A stretch of DNA of 64,000 nt from a virus. Below, piece by piece: positions 48,108 to 57,530 of the stretch (its first letter is position 1; the number at the start of each line of letters is the position of its first letter). The notes under the pieces were generated by a model. That model did no database searches. It saw nothing but the letters and a program-made list of their open reading frames with translations, and was not told the DNA's origin. Where the stretch lies: positions 1 to 64,000 of IMG/VR virus record IMGVR_UViG_3300013006_001433; one strand, 5' to 3'. Position numbers and translations under genes: made by a program.

Positions 48108-51100
48108 GCAGCTGTATTTCCGTACATTAAATATCCATTATTTCCTGTATGGAGTAGTGAAATTCCAGCGTATTGTCCTGCTGTTTTGTATTGATTATTG
48201 TAACTATTAATTAATACTCCCACTCCAGAACCAGTAATTTGAATTTGTCCTGCTCCAATTTGAATTATTGTAGTGTTAAATCCTGTAATATTTCCACTTA
48301 CTATTGTACCTGTAATTAATATAGCCGAATTTGCGAATATCATTCTTGCATTTTGTGTTCCAGTAATATTAAAATTAGCAGAAACATTTAAAAGGTCTGG
48401 CACAGCATTTATTATTTTTCCATTTTTAAAATCTATTCCAGAAGCAAATACGCCACTTCCACTAACATTTAAATTTCCACTTATTGTTAGATTTCCACTT
48501 ATTCCTTGATCTCCAGTTATGTAAACTACAGAATTATTAAGTGCATTTGTTTGACTTTGTAATGAATTTCCTGTAGATATTAAATCACTAGCTAAAGCAA
48601 TTCCACTATTATTCAAAGTTAAATTTCCAGAAGGCATGAAGTTTATATTATTACCAGTTATCACTACATCTCTTAAAATTCCAAGATTAGTTTGTTGAGC
48701 TCCAATGATTAAATTATTATTATTATTCCAACCAAAAACACCATATTCTCCAGTATTCGTACCAGTTTTATTGAACACTCTTAAGTTTTGTGGATTAGTA
48801 CCACTAATAATATTTATTCCAGTTGTGAAGCTTTTTACTCCACCTATGTTTTGATTACCAGTAGTAAAGACCGTTCTTCCACTTAAATTTGTTACTGCTG
48901 ATTGTAAAGCAAATCCTGTTAGTATTAAATCTCCACTGACTTGATCTATTCCACTTTGCAAATAACCACTCATCGCTAGAATTTCTGAAGTATTGAAAAC
49001 ATTACTTAATGTGCCAGTTGCTGAAATTGGTCCATTAGTAGCCCAACTTAATGCTAAAATTTGATTTGTTAATTTTCTATTGAATCTTACTCTATCTAAA
49101 GACACTTGATTTCCTGGATTTGGAAATCTAAAAAATGGATCTTGATCTAAAAATGTATAATCTCTGTCATATCCAGTAAATGTTAACCATTCATTAATTA
49201 ATGTATCGTAAGGCTTTATGTTAACGTAACCACTTTTAATAGGATTTCCATTATTAGAAAAAGATGAATTAGTTGAAAATACATCATCTGTTCCCATGTA
49301 CATTTCTCTAACTTGAACTCCACTACTATATAATTCTGCTACCCAACTTTTAGTTTCGTCTGATAAAGCTTGATTTATGATTGAAGTGATATTCGCTTCT
49401 TGAAGCATGCTTTCTTTTGTTTCACTATAAAATACAAAACCGCCCTTAATATCAGGGTATAAAGCTTTTAGTCCTGGAGTAGATAAATTAAAATTATTAT
49501 CTGCAGTAATACCTACATTAATACTATAATCACCACCTACAGGAGGTTTAAGATCAAAAGATACATTATCATTTTGAAAATATCCCACTAAATAACCATC
49601 TGCATTTGTAAATCTATTAGAAGCTGGAGTTGATTGAGATGTCCATTTTCCTGCTGCGCCTGTTCGAGAATCTATAGCTATATAAAAACTGTTAATTGGT
49701 AAAGTAGCAAAAAAATTCAATCCACTATTGTTTGTATTATTTGGATATAGCGAATAACTTATATTCGCCCCATTGTTTTCAGCAAATCCAGTAAATGTAG
49801 ATGTATATATATTATTTTCAGAAAAAGTGCCAGTTATATAATCAATTCTAAATTCAAGATCTTTTGCTTTCCAAGTTTTTAATAAAGGATATAAATTATT
49901 AATTCTCCAAGCTAAATTTATTCCATAATCTCTAAACTTATTTGCAGTAAGTAAATTTGAATTTACACCACTTAAGCTATCAAGGGTTGTTGAATATTCA
50001 AAATTACTTAATGTAATAAAATTTGTAGCATCATTTAAATTTGCATTTAAAAAAGTTATAGGATTAGGGGATCCAGCAAGATAACCATTTGAAATATATC
50101 CATAACTATTTAATCCATAAGCTCTAAAATAATAATCTCCATTCACCGCATCTAGTCCAAAAGAAGAAGATGGATTTGTAACTACTATTGAGCCAATTTG
50201 AAAATCGTTTTTTGGAGCTTGTATTGAGTTTCCTTGATTGTTATAAAAAACAGTAGTAAGATCACCAGCATTAAAATCACTACCAGTCTTAGCAAAAATT
50301 TTCCAATAGGTCGTTTCTCTTGCTCCTGGTCCACTAGTTGGTTGAGTTTGAGCTCCAATTACTCCACTTATTCTTAATTGATTTGTATACGAAGTTAAGT
50401 TAAAAGAAGAGGGTGTTCCTGCATCAAGAATTGTTGTGCTTCCAGGATCTACTACTGGAGCTTCTGAAAGAGAAATTCCAGATTCAATTGATGAATATTT
50501 AGAAGGATTGTATTCAATTGCATTAATATTAAACTTATGAGATTCATTTTCTGTTATACTTATTACTTTAAATAATTCAGTTTCTGGAGTTAGATAAAAA
50601 TTACCTGCACTACCAGTTTGTTCAATAGTCCAAACGGTTCCAGTTGTTAAAGCGTAGTTAGTTGTGTCGAATAATTTATTACAAGTAAGTCTTGTTATTG
50701 CTCTGTCTGGAGTAGGGTTATATCCAGAAATTCCACTTATATTGTTTATAGAAAATAAGCCAGTTTGTATTTCGGATCTTTGATATCCAGTAAGAAAATC
50801 ATTAAAAGTTGTTCCAGTAGTTTTATGCGTAGGAGTTAAAATATTAAATTTATATTGCGGAGCAGAAACACCATTTAAATAACCAGTTAAATCTGAATAT
50901 GATTGATCTAGAATAAATTCGTGAGAAGATGGTGTGGTTTTAATTCCTAAAATTCTTCCACCTAATCGATCTACTGTTCTATTACTATCCTGAATTTTCA
51001 CTATATCTCCAGGATTTAAATATAAAGCATCATATCCTACTGTAAAATTAACTGTTTCTGTTTCATATTGCTCACTAGCTAACGCCCATTTTCCAATTCT

Positions 51101-53185
51101 ATAAGCTTGACCGCGACTCGTACATCCAAAAGCAGTAATTTCAATTTTTCTAACTCCATATTTTCTTAAACCTTCTGGATCTTCTGCGTATTCTATAGTT
51201 GGTTTTGCGAAATTAGACATATCATTCCATCTAACTACTGCAACAGTATTTCTTACTTTTCTACTGCTACTTGAATAAATAAATTCTCCATTTTCTACAC
51301 TACTATTAGTAAATAAAGTCGATGCCTCTTTTGGCATATCTGCTGTAGCGTATATTAATCCATTAGCATAATAAGATAACCCTCTAAAAATACTTGCAAA
51401 ATCATTTATCAAAGTAAATGCATCAGAGAAGTCGTTAATAACTGTATTACATGTAAATCTTGGTTCTAGTCCTCCAATACTATATCCATCTGAAACAAGA
51501 GTGTCGCAGTATCTCGCAATTTGATAAAGATTCCATTTGTCAACATCATAATTTTTAATATACTTTCCTAATCCATATCTACTATTCGTGAGTAAGTCGT
51601 AATAACACCAAGCTGGATTATCTGTCCAATATAAACCTACAGGTAAGGACTGATGAGAAACATCAGAAAATTGACCATCCCAATCTCCATTGTATGTTTT
51701 TCTAATTGGATCGTAATTACTTGGTATTTTTACTTTTAATAATCTAACATCATAAGCCCTTGGTGGAACTTGACTAAAGTATTCAGTAGTAAATAAACTT
51801 TTAAACATTGCAACTTTTGGATATATAAATTTTTCTGCAAAAATTTCAGTAATAGTTGCTACACTAGCAACATCTCTTAAATTTATAACTTTAGATTCTG
51901 CAGATGTTCTAGTAATCTCTACTCTCCAACCGAGAAAGGAAGATTCTTCTGTATTTATATTATAAAAAGAAGAAACATCAAAATCAAATCTATGTAAAAA
52001 TCCACTCGTTACTTTACCAGAACTAGAATCATCTCTATTTATAACTAAATTTTCAGAAAATCCAGATGAACTATTGTAACTTAATTTTTTAATTTTAAAA
52101 TTATAAGTGATTGTTCTATCTCGAATATCACCAATTGTTGTGGATTGTTTATAGCCTCCAGGATAATCAGCTCGATCTAAATTAGGATCATTTTGTTGGT
52201 CATATAAAGAGTCAATTTTAATTGCTACAATAATTTTATTTACATTTTTTGATCTTAAATCAATTACTTTCTTAAAATCCGATCCATATCTTAAAGGTTC
52301 ATTAATATTTAATGTTCGTGAAGCATAAGGTAAGGAATCATAGGTATTTGTAGGCGTTAAACTACCCAAATTACTTTGCAAAAAATTGGCAGTTGTTTGA
52401 GTTCCATAATCTGCTCTAAAATTAATAGATGTATAATTAAAATTTCCTGCATCATCAATTAATGGAACTTGCTTCCAATAAACTGATCTTAATTGTGGAT
52501 TGCTTCCAGCGTAAGAAGCAAAATTCGCGGTTGTCCATCCTACATTTCCAAGCGTACCATTATAACTATAACTACCAGACACTAAACCTTCGATTGGTCC
52601 TTCGCAAACTAAATCTGAAACTTCTGTTTCTGTTCTTGAAAGTTTTTTTGCTCCCTCTACAACAACACCTTCTTCAGCTTCTACTGGAGTGTGAGGTGGA
52701 GGCGGAGGCGGAGGAGGCGGTGGTGGTGGAGGTGATCTTCCTCCTTTGTTATGCACAAATATATCTTCTGCAATATAAGTATTATATTTTTCTACAGTAA
52801 AATTATAAACAGTAGAATCATTATTGATAATTTCTATATGATCTATTTTTATTCTTTCACCAAATCTATCTACAATCAAATCATCTGTAGTAAAATTTGC
52901 AATTTCAATAAATTCATTATTTTGATTTAAAAAAGGATGGTTTGGAGTAGTTCGAATTTTTTTATCTTTAAAAAATACATCAATAACTTTTTCATTATTA
53001 TGTATGAAAACATTTTCAACTGTACTAATTTTTATAGATAAATCTTTATCAAAACAAAATACTGAATCTCCAATTTTAATATCTTCAATATTTTTATATC
53101 CAAAAGGTGTATATATTTTTGTTCCAGCGACAAAACATCCTGCGCCTTTAATTAATTCATTAGGTAAAATATATTTTTTACTCAT
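48104..53185 (-). CDS. Tail tip attachment protein (gpJ-like) with N-terminal Hint domain
   Basis: At 1693 residues this is the largest protein here. Residues 1-16 (MSKKYILPNELIKGAG) are followed by a 130-residue Hint domain (17-146), then KGGRS and 13 consecutive prolines (152-164). The gpJ body then starts: VSDLVCEGPIEGLVSG matches the SEGPIEGL hallmark of lambda gpJ. The middle carries tip-protein beta domains, and the last 300 residues are repeated fibre-like NLTISGNLNVSGSG strands. gpJ forms the tail tip and recognises the host receptor. The gene order gpM-gpL-gpI-gpJ supports the call. Confidence 0.88.
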   Translation of the reverse strand: MSKKYILPNELIKGAGCFVAGTKIYTPFGYKNIEDIKIGDSVFCFDKDLSIKISTVENVFIHNNEKVIDVFFKDKKIRTTPNHPFLNQNNEFIEIANFTTDDLIVDRFGERIKIDHIEIINNDSTVYNFTVEKYNTYIAEDIFVHNKGGRSPPPPPPPPPPPPPHTPVEAEEGVVVEGAKKLSRTETEVSDLVCEGPIEGLVSGSYSYNGTLGNVGWTTANFASYAGSNPQLRSVYWKQVPLIDDAGNFNYTSINFRADYGTQTTANFLQSNLGSLTPTNTYDSLPYASRTLNINEPLRYGSDFKKVIDLRSKNVNKIIVAIKIDSLYDQQNDPNLDRADYPGGYKQSTTIGDIRDRTITYNFKIKKLSYNSSSGFSENLVINRDDSSSGKVTSGFLHRFDFDVSSFYNINTEESSFLGWRVEITRTSAESKVINLRDVASVATITEIFAEKFIYPKVAMFKSLFTTEYFSQVPPRAYDVRLLKVKIPSNYDPIRKTYNGDWDGQFSDVSHQSLPVGLYWTDNPAWCYYDLLTNSRYGLGKYIKNYDVDKWNLYQIARYCDTLVSDGYSIGGLEPRFTCNTVINDFSDAFTLINDFASIFRGLSYYANGLIYATADMPKEASTLFTNSSVENGEFIYSSSSRKVRNTVAVVRWNDMSNFAKPTIEYAEDPEGLRKYGVRKIEITAFGCTSRGQAYRIGKWALASEQYETETVNFTVGYDALYLNPGDIVKIQDSNRTVDRLGGRILGIKTTPSSHEFILDQSYSDLTGYLNGVSAPQYKFNILTPTHKTTGTTFNDFLTGYQRSEIQTGLFSINNISGISGYNPTPDRAITRLTCNKLFDTTNYALTTGTVWTIEQTGSAGNFYLTPETELFKVISITENESHKFNINAIEYNPSKYSSIESGISLSEAPVVDPGSTTILDAGTPSSFNLTSYTNQLRISGVIGAQTQPTSGPGARETTYWKIFAKTGSDFNAGDLTTVFYNNQGNSIQAPKNDFQIGSIVVTNPSSSFGLDAVNGDYYFRAYGLNSYGYISNGYLAGSPNPITFLNANLNDATNFITLSNFEYSTTLDSLSGVNSNLLTANKFRDYGINLAWRINNLYPLLKTWKAKDLEFRIDYITGTFSENNIYTSTFTGFAENNGANISYSLYPNNTNNSGLNFFATLPINSFYIAIDSRTGAAGKWTSQSTPASNRFTNADGYLVGYFQNDNVSFDLKPPVGGDYSINVGITADNNFNLSTPGLKALYPDIKGGFVFYSETKESMLQEANITSIINQALSDETKSWVAELYSSGVQVREMYMGTDDVFSTNSSFSNNGNPIKSGYVNIKPYDTLINEWLTFTGYDRDYTFLDQDPFFRFPNPGNQVSLDRVRFNRKLTNQILALSWATNGPISATGTLSNVFNTSEILAMSGYLQSGIDQVSGDLILTGFALQSAVTNLSGRTVFTTGNQNIGGVKSFTTGINIISGTNPQNLRVFNKTGTNTGEYGVFGWNNNNNLIIGAQQTNLGILRDVVITGNNINFMPSGNLTLNNSGIALASDLISTGNSLQSQTNALNNSVVYITGDQGISGNLTISGNLNVSGSGVFASGIDFKNGKIINAVPDLLNVSANFNITGTQNARMIFANSAILITGTIVSGNITGFNTTIIQIGAGQIQITGSGVGVLINSYNNQYKTAGQYAGISLLHTGNNGYLMYGNTAA
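52748..53137 (-). other. Hint / bacterial-intein-like (BIL) domain inside gpJ
   Basis: Residues 17-146 of gpJ show the intein-type blocks: A (CFVAGTKIYTPFGYKNIEDI, catalytic Cys17), B (RTTPNHPFL, the TxxH pair) and F/G (YNFTVEKYNTYIAEDIFVHN, ending His-Asn). No homing endonuclease is present. The residue after Asn146 is Lys, not Cys, Ser or Thr, so standard splicing is not expected. N-terminal cleavage, or Asn cyclisation with C-terminal cleavage, is possible as in BIL domains. The flanks GAG and KGGRS would form a plausible gpJ start if joined. Confidence 0.85.
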
Positions 53186-53188
53186 ATA

Positions 53189-53881
53189 TTATGTTGTACG
53201 TTGATCTGAAGATGATGGAACATAATTATTATTATAAGAGGCAGATATAGTTTTTGATCCAATTAATAATCTTCCGTATCCTATTGGAATTGGTCCACCC
53301 TCTCCAGCTGTATTAGATGGTCCATCAAAAAGATAAGATTTTCCACCACCACCTTTTGGGCTGGCTACGTCTGGTGCAGAAAATTCTGGAGCAAGATAAG
53401 GAGGCGGAGAAGATAATAAAGAAGCAAATCCTGCTGCTGCAAGACCAATACCTCCTATAATTAAACCTATTCCCAGAGGAGCAGCGGCACCAGTAGCAAT
53501 TAAAACGACTCCTACAACTATCAGAGCAATACCAAATATTGCTCCGAAAAGACCTCCACCACCTCCAGCGCCTTCAATTATGGGTATTATATCTATGCTT
53601 TTTAATTCATCATCTTCAAATTTAGTCATTAAATTTGAATTAAAGACCCTATCAAAATCGTCTCTAATTTCTTCTTCATTCTTAAAACATTTAAAATCTC
53701 TTTTATTAACTAGAACTCTATATTTTATATTTTCTTTATCTAATTCTTTTAAATTTTTATAAAAAATTTGAGTATTTGCTTCAATAGCTCTTATTGCTTC
53801 TGAAACACTATTAACACTAAGTGACCAATTATTTTTTTTAATTTTTTCTCCAATTATACCATGTAGTTGTATGTTTACCAT
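53189..53881 (-). CDS. Tail assembly protein (gpI-like)
   Basis: A 230-residue protein. The N-terminal 85 residues (MVNIQLHGIIGEKIKKNNWS, SVSEAIRAIEANTQIFYKNL) are a ubiquitin-like beta-grasp domain as in lambda gpI. The middle is a Gly-rich hydrophobic hairpin (GGGLFGAIFGIALIVVGVVL, then GIGLIIGGIGLAAAG). The C-terminal part (GGPIPIGYGRLLIGSKTISA) is the conserved end of the family. gpI is needed for tail-tip assembly in lambda but is not clearly part of the virion. It precedes gpJ by 3 nt. Confidence 0.82.
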   Translation of the reverse strand: MVNIQLHGIIGEKIKKNNWSLSVNSVSEAIRAIEANTQIFYKNLKELDKENIKYRVLVNKRDFKCFKNEEEIRDDFDRVFNSNLMTKFEDDELKSIDIIPIIEGAGGGGGLFGAIFGIALIVVGVVLIATGAAAPLGIGLIIGGIGLAAAGFASLLSSPPPYLAPEFSAPDVASPKGGGGKSYLFDGPSNTAGEGGPIPIGYGRLLIGSKTISASYNNNYVPSSSDQRTT

Positions 53882-53898
53882 ATAATATATTCCATTTA

Positions 53899-55014
53899 TT
53901 ATACTGATTTTACTGTAGATGGGAATCCTCCAAATGGAATTCCATCTGCATGTGAACTGGTATATCTTTTTCTACATCCGCTTAATCTTTTTGTACATAG
54001 ATCTTGATACCAGTAATTTTTATCTGTTGGTGGATAAATTGCACTGTTTAGACTATTTATTTTTGCAACAAAATAATATTTGCACCCATTGATATTTATA
54101 AAACAAAATTGCCCTTTATTGTATACTCCAGGACTAGCAGAATTCCATTCTTGTGGAGATCCAGGAGTAATAGCTACTCCTAATAATGTACTAATTATTT
54201 CATCTTTATCCGTAGCAACTGGGTATCCATTAGCTGGATTTTGAGAATTATAAACGTTATTTCCGTATTCACAACCACTTCCTCTATATTCAAAACTACA
54301 AGATTCAGAATATATAGTTCTTAATGGTAATTTAATATTTTCTAAATCTAAAGCTGAACTCATTTCGTATTCAATAAGATTTTTAGATTCTCTTAATTTT
54401 CTGTCTATATAAAAAATATCTGAAGGTAATTCCGCTAAAGAATCTGGATCAATCGCAAGATTATCATCATTTATAATTCCTCCATTGCTTTTAAAATTAA
54501 TTGCGTCTAAATATCTCAAAAATGTTCTTCGCCTCGTTACTTTTAAACCGATAATATCTCCCACAGATTTAATTGCATTTTTTATTGTTCTAAAGAAATA
54601 GTCATATTGACTAATATTATTTTGATTTGAAAAAGTTATTTTAGGTTTTGGTAAAGTTCCTTTAGTTGCGGTTTCGTATCCTTCTACCATAATTGGGAAT
54701 GGCAAGTATCTTTTTCCTTTCCAAATTAGTTGACCAACTAATTGACCATTTAATAAACTTGAACTATAAGATTCTAAATTAATATCTAAATTATGAAATC
54801 TCAATATCCCATTGTCATCTAAATTTACTAAACCTAAATATGGATTTGGTATAGAAGCAGCGTAACTTAAATTATATAAATTTAAATCATTTTTTGCTTG
54901 AGCGATTTCTCTTAGATCCAATTCATAAAAATTAATTAAATTTGTAGGATTTAATTTTGATCTTTCTGTAAAGATTTTTTTAGTTCCAGCTTGTTGGTTT
55001 ACATTTATACTCAT
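53899..55014 (-). CDS. Minor tail protein (gpL-like, probable Fe-S)
   Basis: A 371-residue protein. The first 230 residues form the tip-ring domain (LINFYELDLREI, LLNGQLVGQLIWKGKRYLPF). The C-terminal part carries the Cys pattern of lambda gpL: CSFEYRGSGCEYGN, then LCTKRLSGCRKRY, followed by IPFGGFPS. In lambda these four Cys bind a [4Fe-4S] cluster. gpL links the tail tube to the tip complex. It directly follows the gpM-like gene, as in lambda. Confidence 0.85.
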   Translation of the reverse strand: MSINVNQQAGTKKIFTERSKLNPTNLINFYELDLREIAQAKNDLNLYNLSYAASIPNPYLGLVNLDDNGILRFHNLDINLESYSSSLLNGQLVGQLIWKGKRYLPFPIMVEGYETATKGTLPKPKITFSNQNNISQYDYFFRTIKNAIKSVGDIIGLKVTRRRTFLRYLDAINFKSNGGIINDDNLAIDPDSLAELPSDIFYIDRKLRESKNLIEYEMSSALDLENIKLPLRTIYSESCSFEYRGSGCEYGNNVYNSQNPANGYPVATDKDEIISTLLGVAITPGSPQEWNSASPGVYNKGQFCFININGCKYYFVAKINSLNSAIYPPTDKNYWYQDLCTKRLSGCRKRYTSSHADGIPFGGFPSTVKSV

Positions 55015-55015
55015 A

Positions 55016-55585
55016 TTATATATTTGAAGTCTCTACAAAAGTAACAGATATATTATAATTATTAAAAAATACATATCTTATAGACCAATCTTCACAAATA
55101 AATCTTTTTGGAAAATTTTGCGAAGTACTGTCAAAATTATATGGAAATGGTGCATCAAAGAAAAAATGTTGAGCCCCTCTTCTTTTACTTACAAAATGAG
55201 TTATTGCTCTTGTTTCTTGTTTATCTCTACCTTCAAATGTTAAGTTTAATTTTAGTAAAGTATTATTAATACCGTCTTCGGTTCTTTGTTCATAACCATC
55301 ACCAAATTTTACAAGATTCATTGCTGGTTTAGATTGAATTTCTGAAGCATAATTTGATACCCAAATGAATTCTGGAGCTGAAACTCCAGCAGCAAAAGCG
55401 CTACTATAAGACCTATATCCTCCCCAATATGAATTAGCGGCCGAAGTAGGGGTATTACCAATATTATTATTAACTAGACTATAATAATATTGTCCATTTG
55501 ATGATGGGTGATATACAATATCATTCTTACTGTAAGTAGTAGAATTACCATAAACGCTTACGTCATATATCGAAGATTCTGCCAT
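55016..55585 (-). CDS. Minor tail protein (gpM-like)
   Basis: The 189-residue protein has the gpM hallmark KFGDGYEQRTEDGIN (about residues 92-106), then LTFEGRDKQETRAITHFVSK and GAQHFFFDAPFP. gpM is a tip-ring tail protein. The first 80 residues are an added domain rich in Tyr/Asn/Ser (YHPSSNGQYYYSLVNNNIGN), similar to small carbohydrate-binding modules in phage tails. An unusually good Shine-Dalgarno (AAGGAA) lies 1-2 nt from ATG, and a late-type motif 21 nt upstream. Confidence 0.82.
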   Translation of the reverse strand: MAESSIYDVSVYGNSTTYSKNDIVYHPSSNGQYYYSLVNNNIGNTPTSAANSYWGGYRSYSSAFAAGVSAPEFIWVSNYASEIQSKPAMNLVKFGDGYEQRTEDGINNTLLKLNLTFEGRDKQETRAITHFVSKRRGAQHFFFDAPFPYNFDSTSQNFPKRFICEDWSIRYVFFNNYNISVTFVETSNI

Positions 55586-55606
55586 TTCCTTATACCTTTC
55601 CTATTG

Positions 55607-55629
55607 ATTACACTTATTAATAGTGTAAT
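55607..55629. promoter_or_regulatory. Palindromic divergent late promoter
   Basis: ATTACACT (55607-55614) and AGTGTAAT (55622-55629) are perfect inverted repeats around TATTAAT. Each arm with the shared centre reads TTAATANGTGTAAT-like in its own direction, so one palindrome supplies a late motif to the gpM-like gene leftward and to the 55638-56690 gene rightward. It may also act as an operator or hairpin. Confidence 0.55.
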
Positions 55630-55637
55630 TATAGCTA

Positions 55638-56690
55638 ATGTTAGCTAGAATTTCCAAACAAAATCAACATTTATATATCAATAATACTGGCATTGTTGGA
55701 ATCCAGAATTTTAATGCAAATTACGCCAGCCCAATAGAAATAGTTAAATCTCTTGGCATGGAGTCAGTAACATATCATAATAATAGTAATGTAACAGCCG
55801 AAATTACTATAAATAAACTACTTATAGACAATGATCCATTTATTAATTTTATTGATTATGATAATACGTTTTCTGGTCATGTTGATTATAAAAGTAGATA
55901 TTTTGCATTTAATTCTGGTGTTTTAACTAATTATAGACTTGGATGTTCGATTGGGGAAATTCCCCAATTAAGCGTCACAATTAATACATTGGGAGAATTT
56001 GGTAGTGGAGTCGCTAAACCAAACACGACATCTCTTCAACAACCAGAAATTGATATAACAGACTATTCGAATATAGAGATTGATTTGGATGATTTTCAAT
56101 TTAATAGACTTCAATCTTTTAATTTAAATATAACTTCAAATAAAAATATTATATATGCGATAGGCAATTCATATCCAGTTGATATTAAAATCATCCCTCC
56201 AATTATCGTTGAATTGGAATTTGGAATCAAACCAGACGATTATAATTTGAAAAACATAAGAGATTTATTATGTAAATATAAAGTAGACTCTTTTAGTATT
56301 AGATTTAATAAATTCAAAGATCCTTCTCAAGAATTATTTAGATTCACATTTAATGAAGCTTTATTCATGGGAGAAACTTTTGGTGGATCTGCGGATAGTT
56401 CTTCGGATGTTATTATAAGGTATCATGCATTTTTATATGATCAGAGAAATATAACTTTATCTACTCCGTTAAATATTGGTGATACTGATGATCTTAATCC
56501 ATCTCCAGAGTCAGAAATAACTACCTCTTCAGCTTTAGCAATTGGTGATACGAATGACCTCAATCCATCCCCAGAGTCAGAAATAACAACTTCTTCAAAT
56601 TTACCAATTGGAGATGCTAATCTTTATGTACCTTTGCCAGAAGATTCAATCACAACATCTAATATAATTCCTTCTGACGCAAAAGATTAA
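55638..56690 (+). CDS. Tail-tube-like structural protein on the opposite strand
   Basis: A 350-residue protein lying in the plus direction inside an otherwise minus-strand tail operon. Segments such as VTYHNNSNVTAEITINKLLI followed by NDPFINFID parallel the minus-strand 58374-59186 protein (VIHNVSLQYNIQNDDPIKAL), so these are probably paralogous tail proteins. SFNLNITSNKNIIYAIGNS matches the corresponding later region. The C-terminus has three 22-residue repeats (IGDTDDLNPSPESEITTSS type). Its start is 8 nt after a late-type motif. Role in the virion is inferred. Confidence 0.6.
   Translation: MLARISKQNQHLYINNTGIVGIQNFNANYASPIEIVKSLGMESVTYHNNSNVTAEITINKLLIDNDPFINFIDYDNTFSGHVDYKSRYFAFNSGVLTNYRLGCSIGEIPQLSVTINTLGEFGSGVAKPNTTSLQQPEIDITDYSNIEIDLDDFQFNRLQSFNLNITSNKNIIYAIGNSYPVDIKIIPPIIVELEFGIKPDDYNLKNIRDLLCKYKVDSFSIRFNKFKDPSQELFRFTFNEALFMGETFGGSADSSSDVIIRYHAFLYDQRNITLSTPLNIGDTDDLNPSPESEITTSSALAIGDTNDLNPSPESEITTSSNLPIGDANLYVPLPEDSITTSNIIPSDAKD
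56475..56672 (+). repeat. 66-nt tandem coding repeat, three units
   Basis: Units start at 56475, 56541 and 56607 with ATTGGTGATAC or a close variant. The first two are nearly identical and the third is diverged. They encode 22-residue repeats at the C-terminus of the 55638-56690 protein. Confidence 0.8.
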
Positions 56691-57523
56691 TTTTTTATTA
56701 ATTTATTTAATTTATTTTCTAATTCACCAAATTTTAAATCTATACTAGTTAATAAATTTTTATAAAATTTATTTAAAAATGGATCAAATTCTAAATCTAA
56801 ATAATAAACTTTAAGATTTGGCAAATAGTTAGTAATTATTAAAATCTCTTTATCTTTTTTAAATCTAGACTCAAGATCCTGCTCAACTGTTAGAATAATT
56901 TTTTGAGTGAAAATATTTCCATCTAAAATATGATCTTGTAAATTATTATTGAATTCAATAATTGAATAATTTTTAAAATTAAATATATTTTTGATTATGT
57001 TTGATTGCACTTTGATTTCTGAAATTTTAGAATAAATATGATCGATTAAGATTCTAGCTCCATGATTATTTATAAAATATGATCCCTTCTCTGGTGGTGA
57101 AGTATATTTTCCATTATTTATTATTGAAAATTTTATTTTAGAATCCTTGACCTCAACTACCCTTAAAATAGTTTTCTCATTCCAGCAAAAAATACCTTTT
57201 TCTGGATAAAATTCTTGCCCATCAAATACTTCACCTTCAATATTTAATATTTCACTATATTCTTTGAATTCGTATTCGTTATATCTTAGATCAATTTGAT
57301 CATTTATTGATAAATCATTAGAAGGTTCAAATATATATATCCTATTTTTTTCTTCTAATTTTTTAAAAGGTTTTTCTATAAAATATCTTTCAACTTCTTT
57401 TATATTAAAAATAGAGTGATCATCTTTGAATATAACAGATGAGTTTTTTGATATAGTACTATTAGATAAATTAGCGTTAACTAATATTTTATTATTATAA
57501 ATAGAAGCGATTAAGTTATCCAT
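56687..57523 (-). CDS. Hypothetical tail-operon protein (278 aa)
   Basis: A 278-residue Lys/Ile/Asn-rich protein with no signal peptide. It starts MDNLIASIYNNKILVNANLS and contains repeated strand-like stretches (RIYIFEPSNDLSINDQIDLR; EKGIFCWNEKTILRVVEVKD), and a helical C-terminus (SIDLKFGELENKLNKLIKN). Located between the tail-tube-like genes and the gpM homologue, it is likely a structural or assembly protein. Its end overlaps the convergent 55638-56690 gene by 4 nt. No family is recognised. Confidence 0.55.
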   Translation of the reverse strand: MDNLIASIYNNKILVNANLSNSTISKNSSVIFKDDHSIFNIKEVERYFIEKPFKKLEEKNRIYIFEPSNDLSINDQIDLRYNEYEFKEYSEILNIEGEVFDGQEFYPEKGIFCWNEKTILRVVEVKDSKIKFSIINNGKYTSPPEKGSYFINNHGARILIDHIYSKISEIKVQSNIIKNIFNFKNYSIIEFNNNLQDHILDGNIFTQKIILTVEQDLESRFKKDKEILIITNYLPNLKVYYLDLEFDPFLNKFYKNLLTSIDLKFGELENKLNKLIKN

Positions 57524-57530
57524 TTAACTA

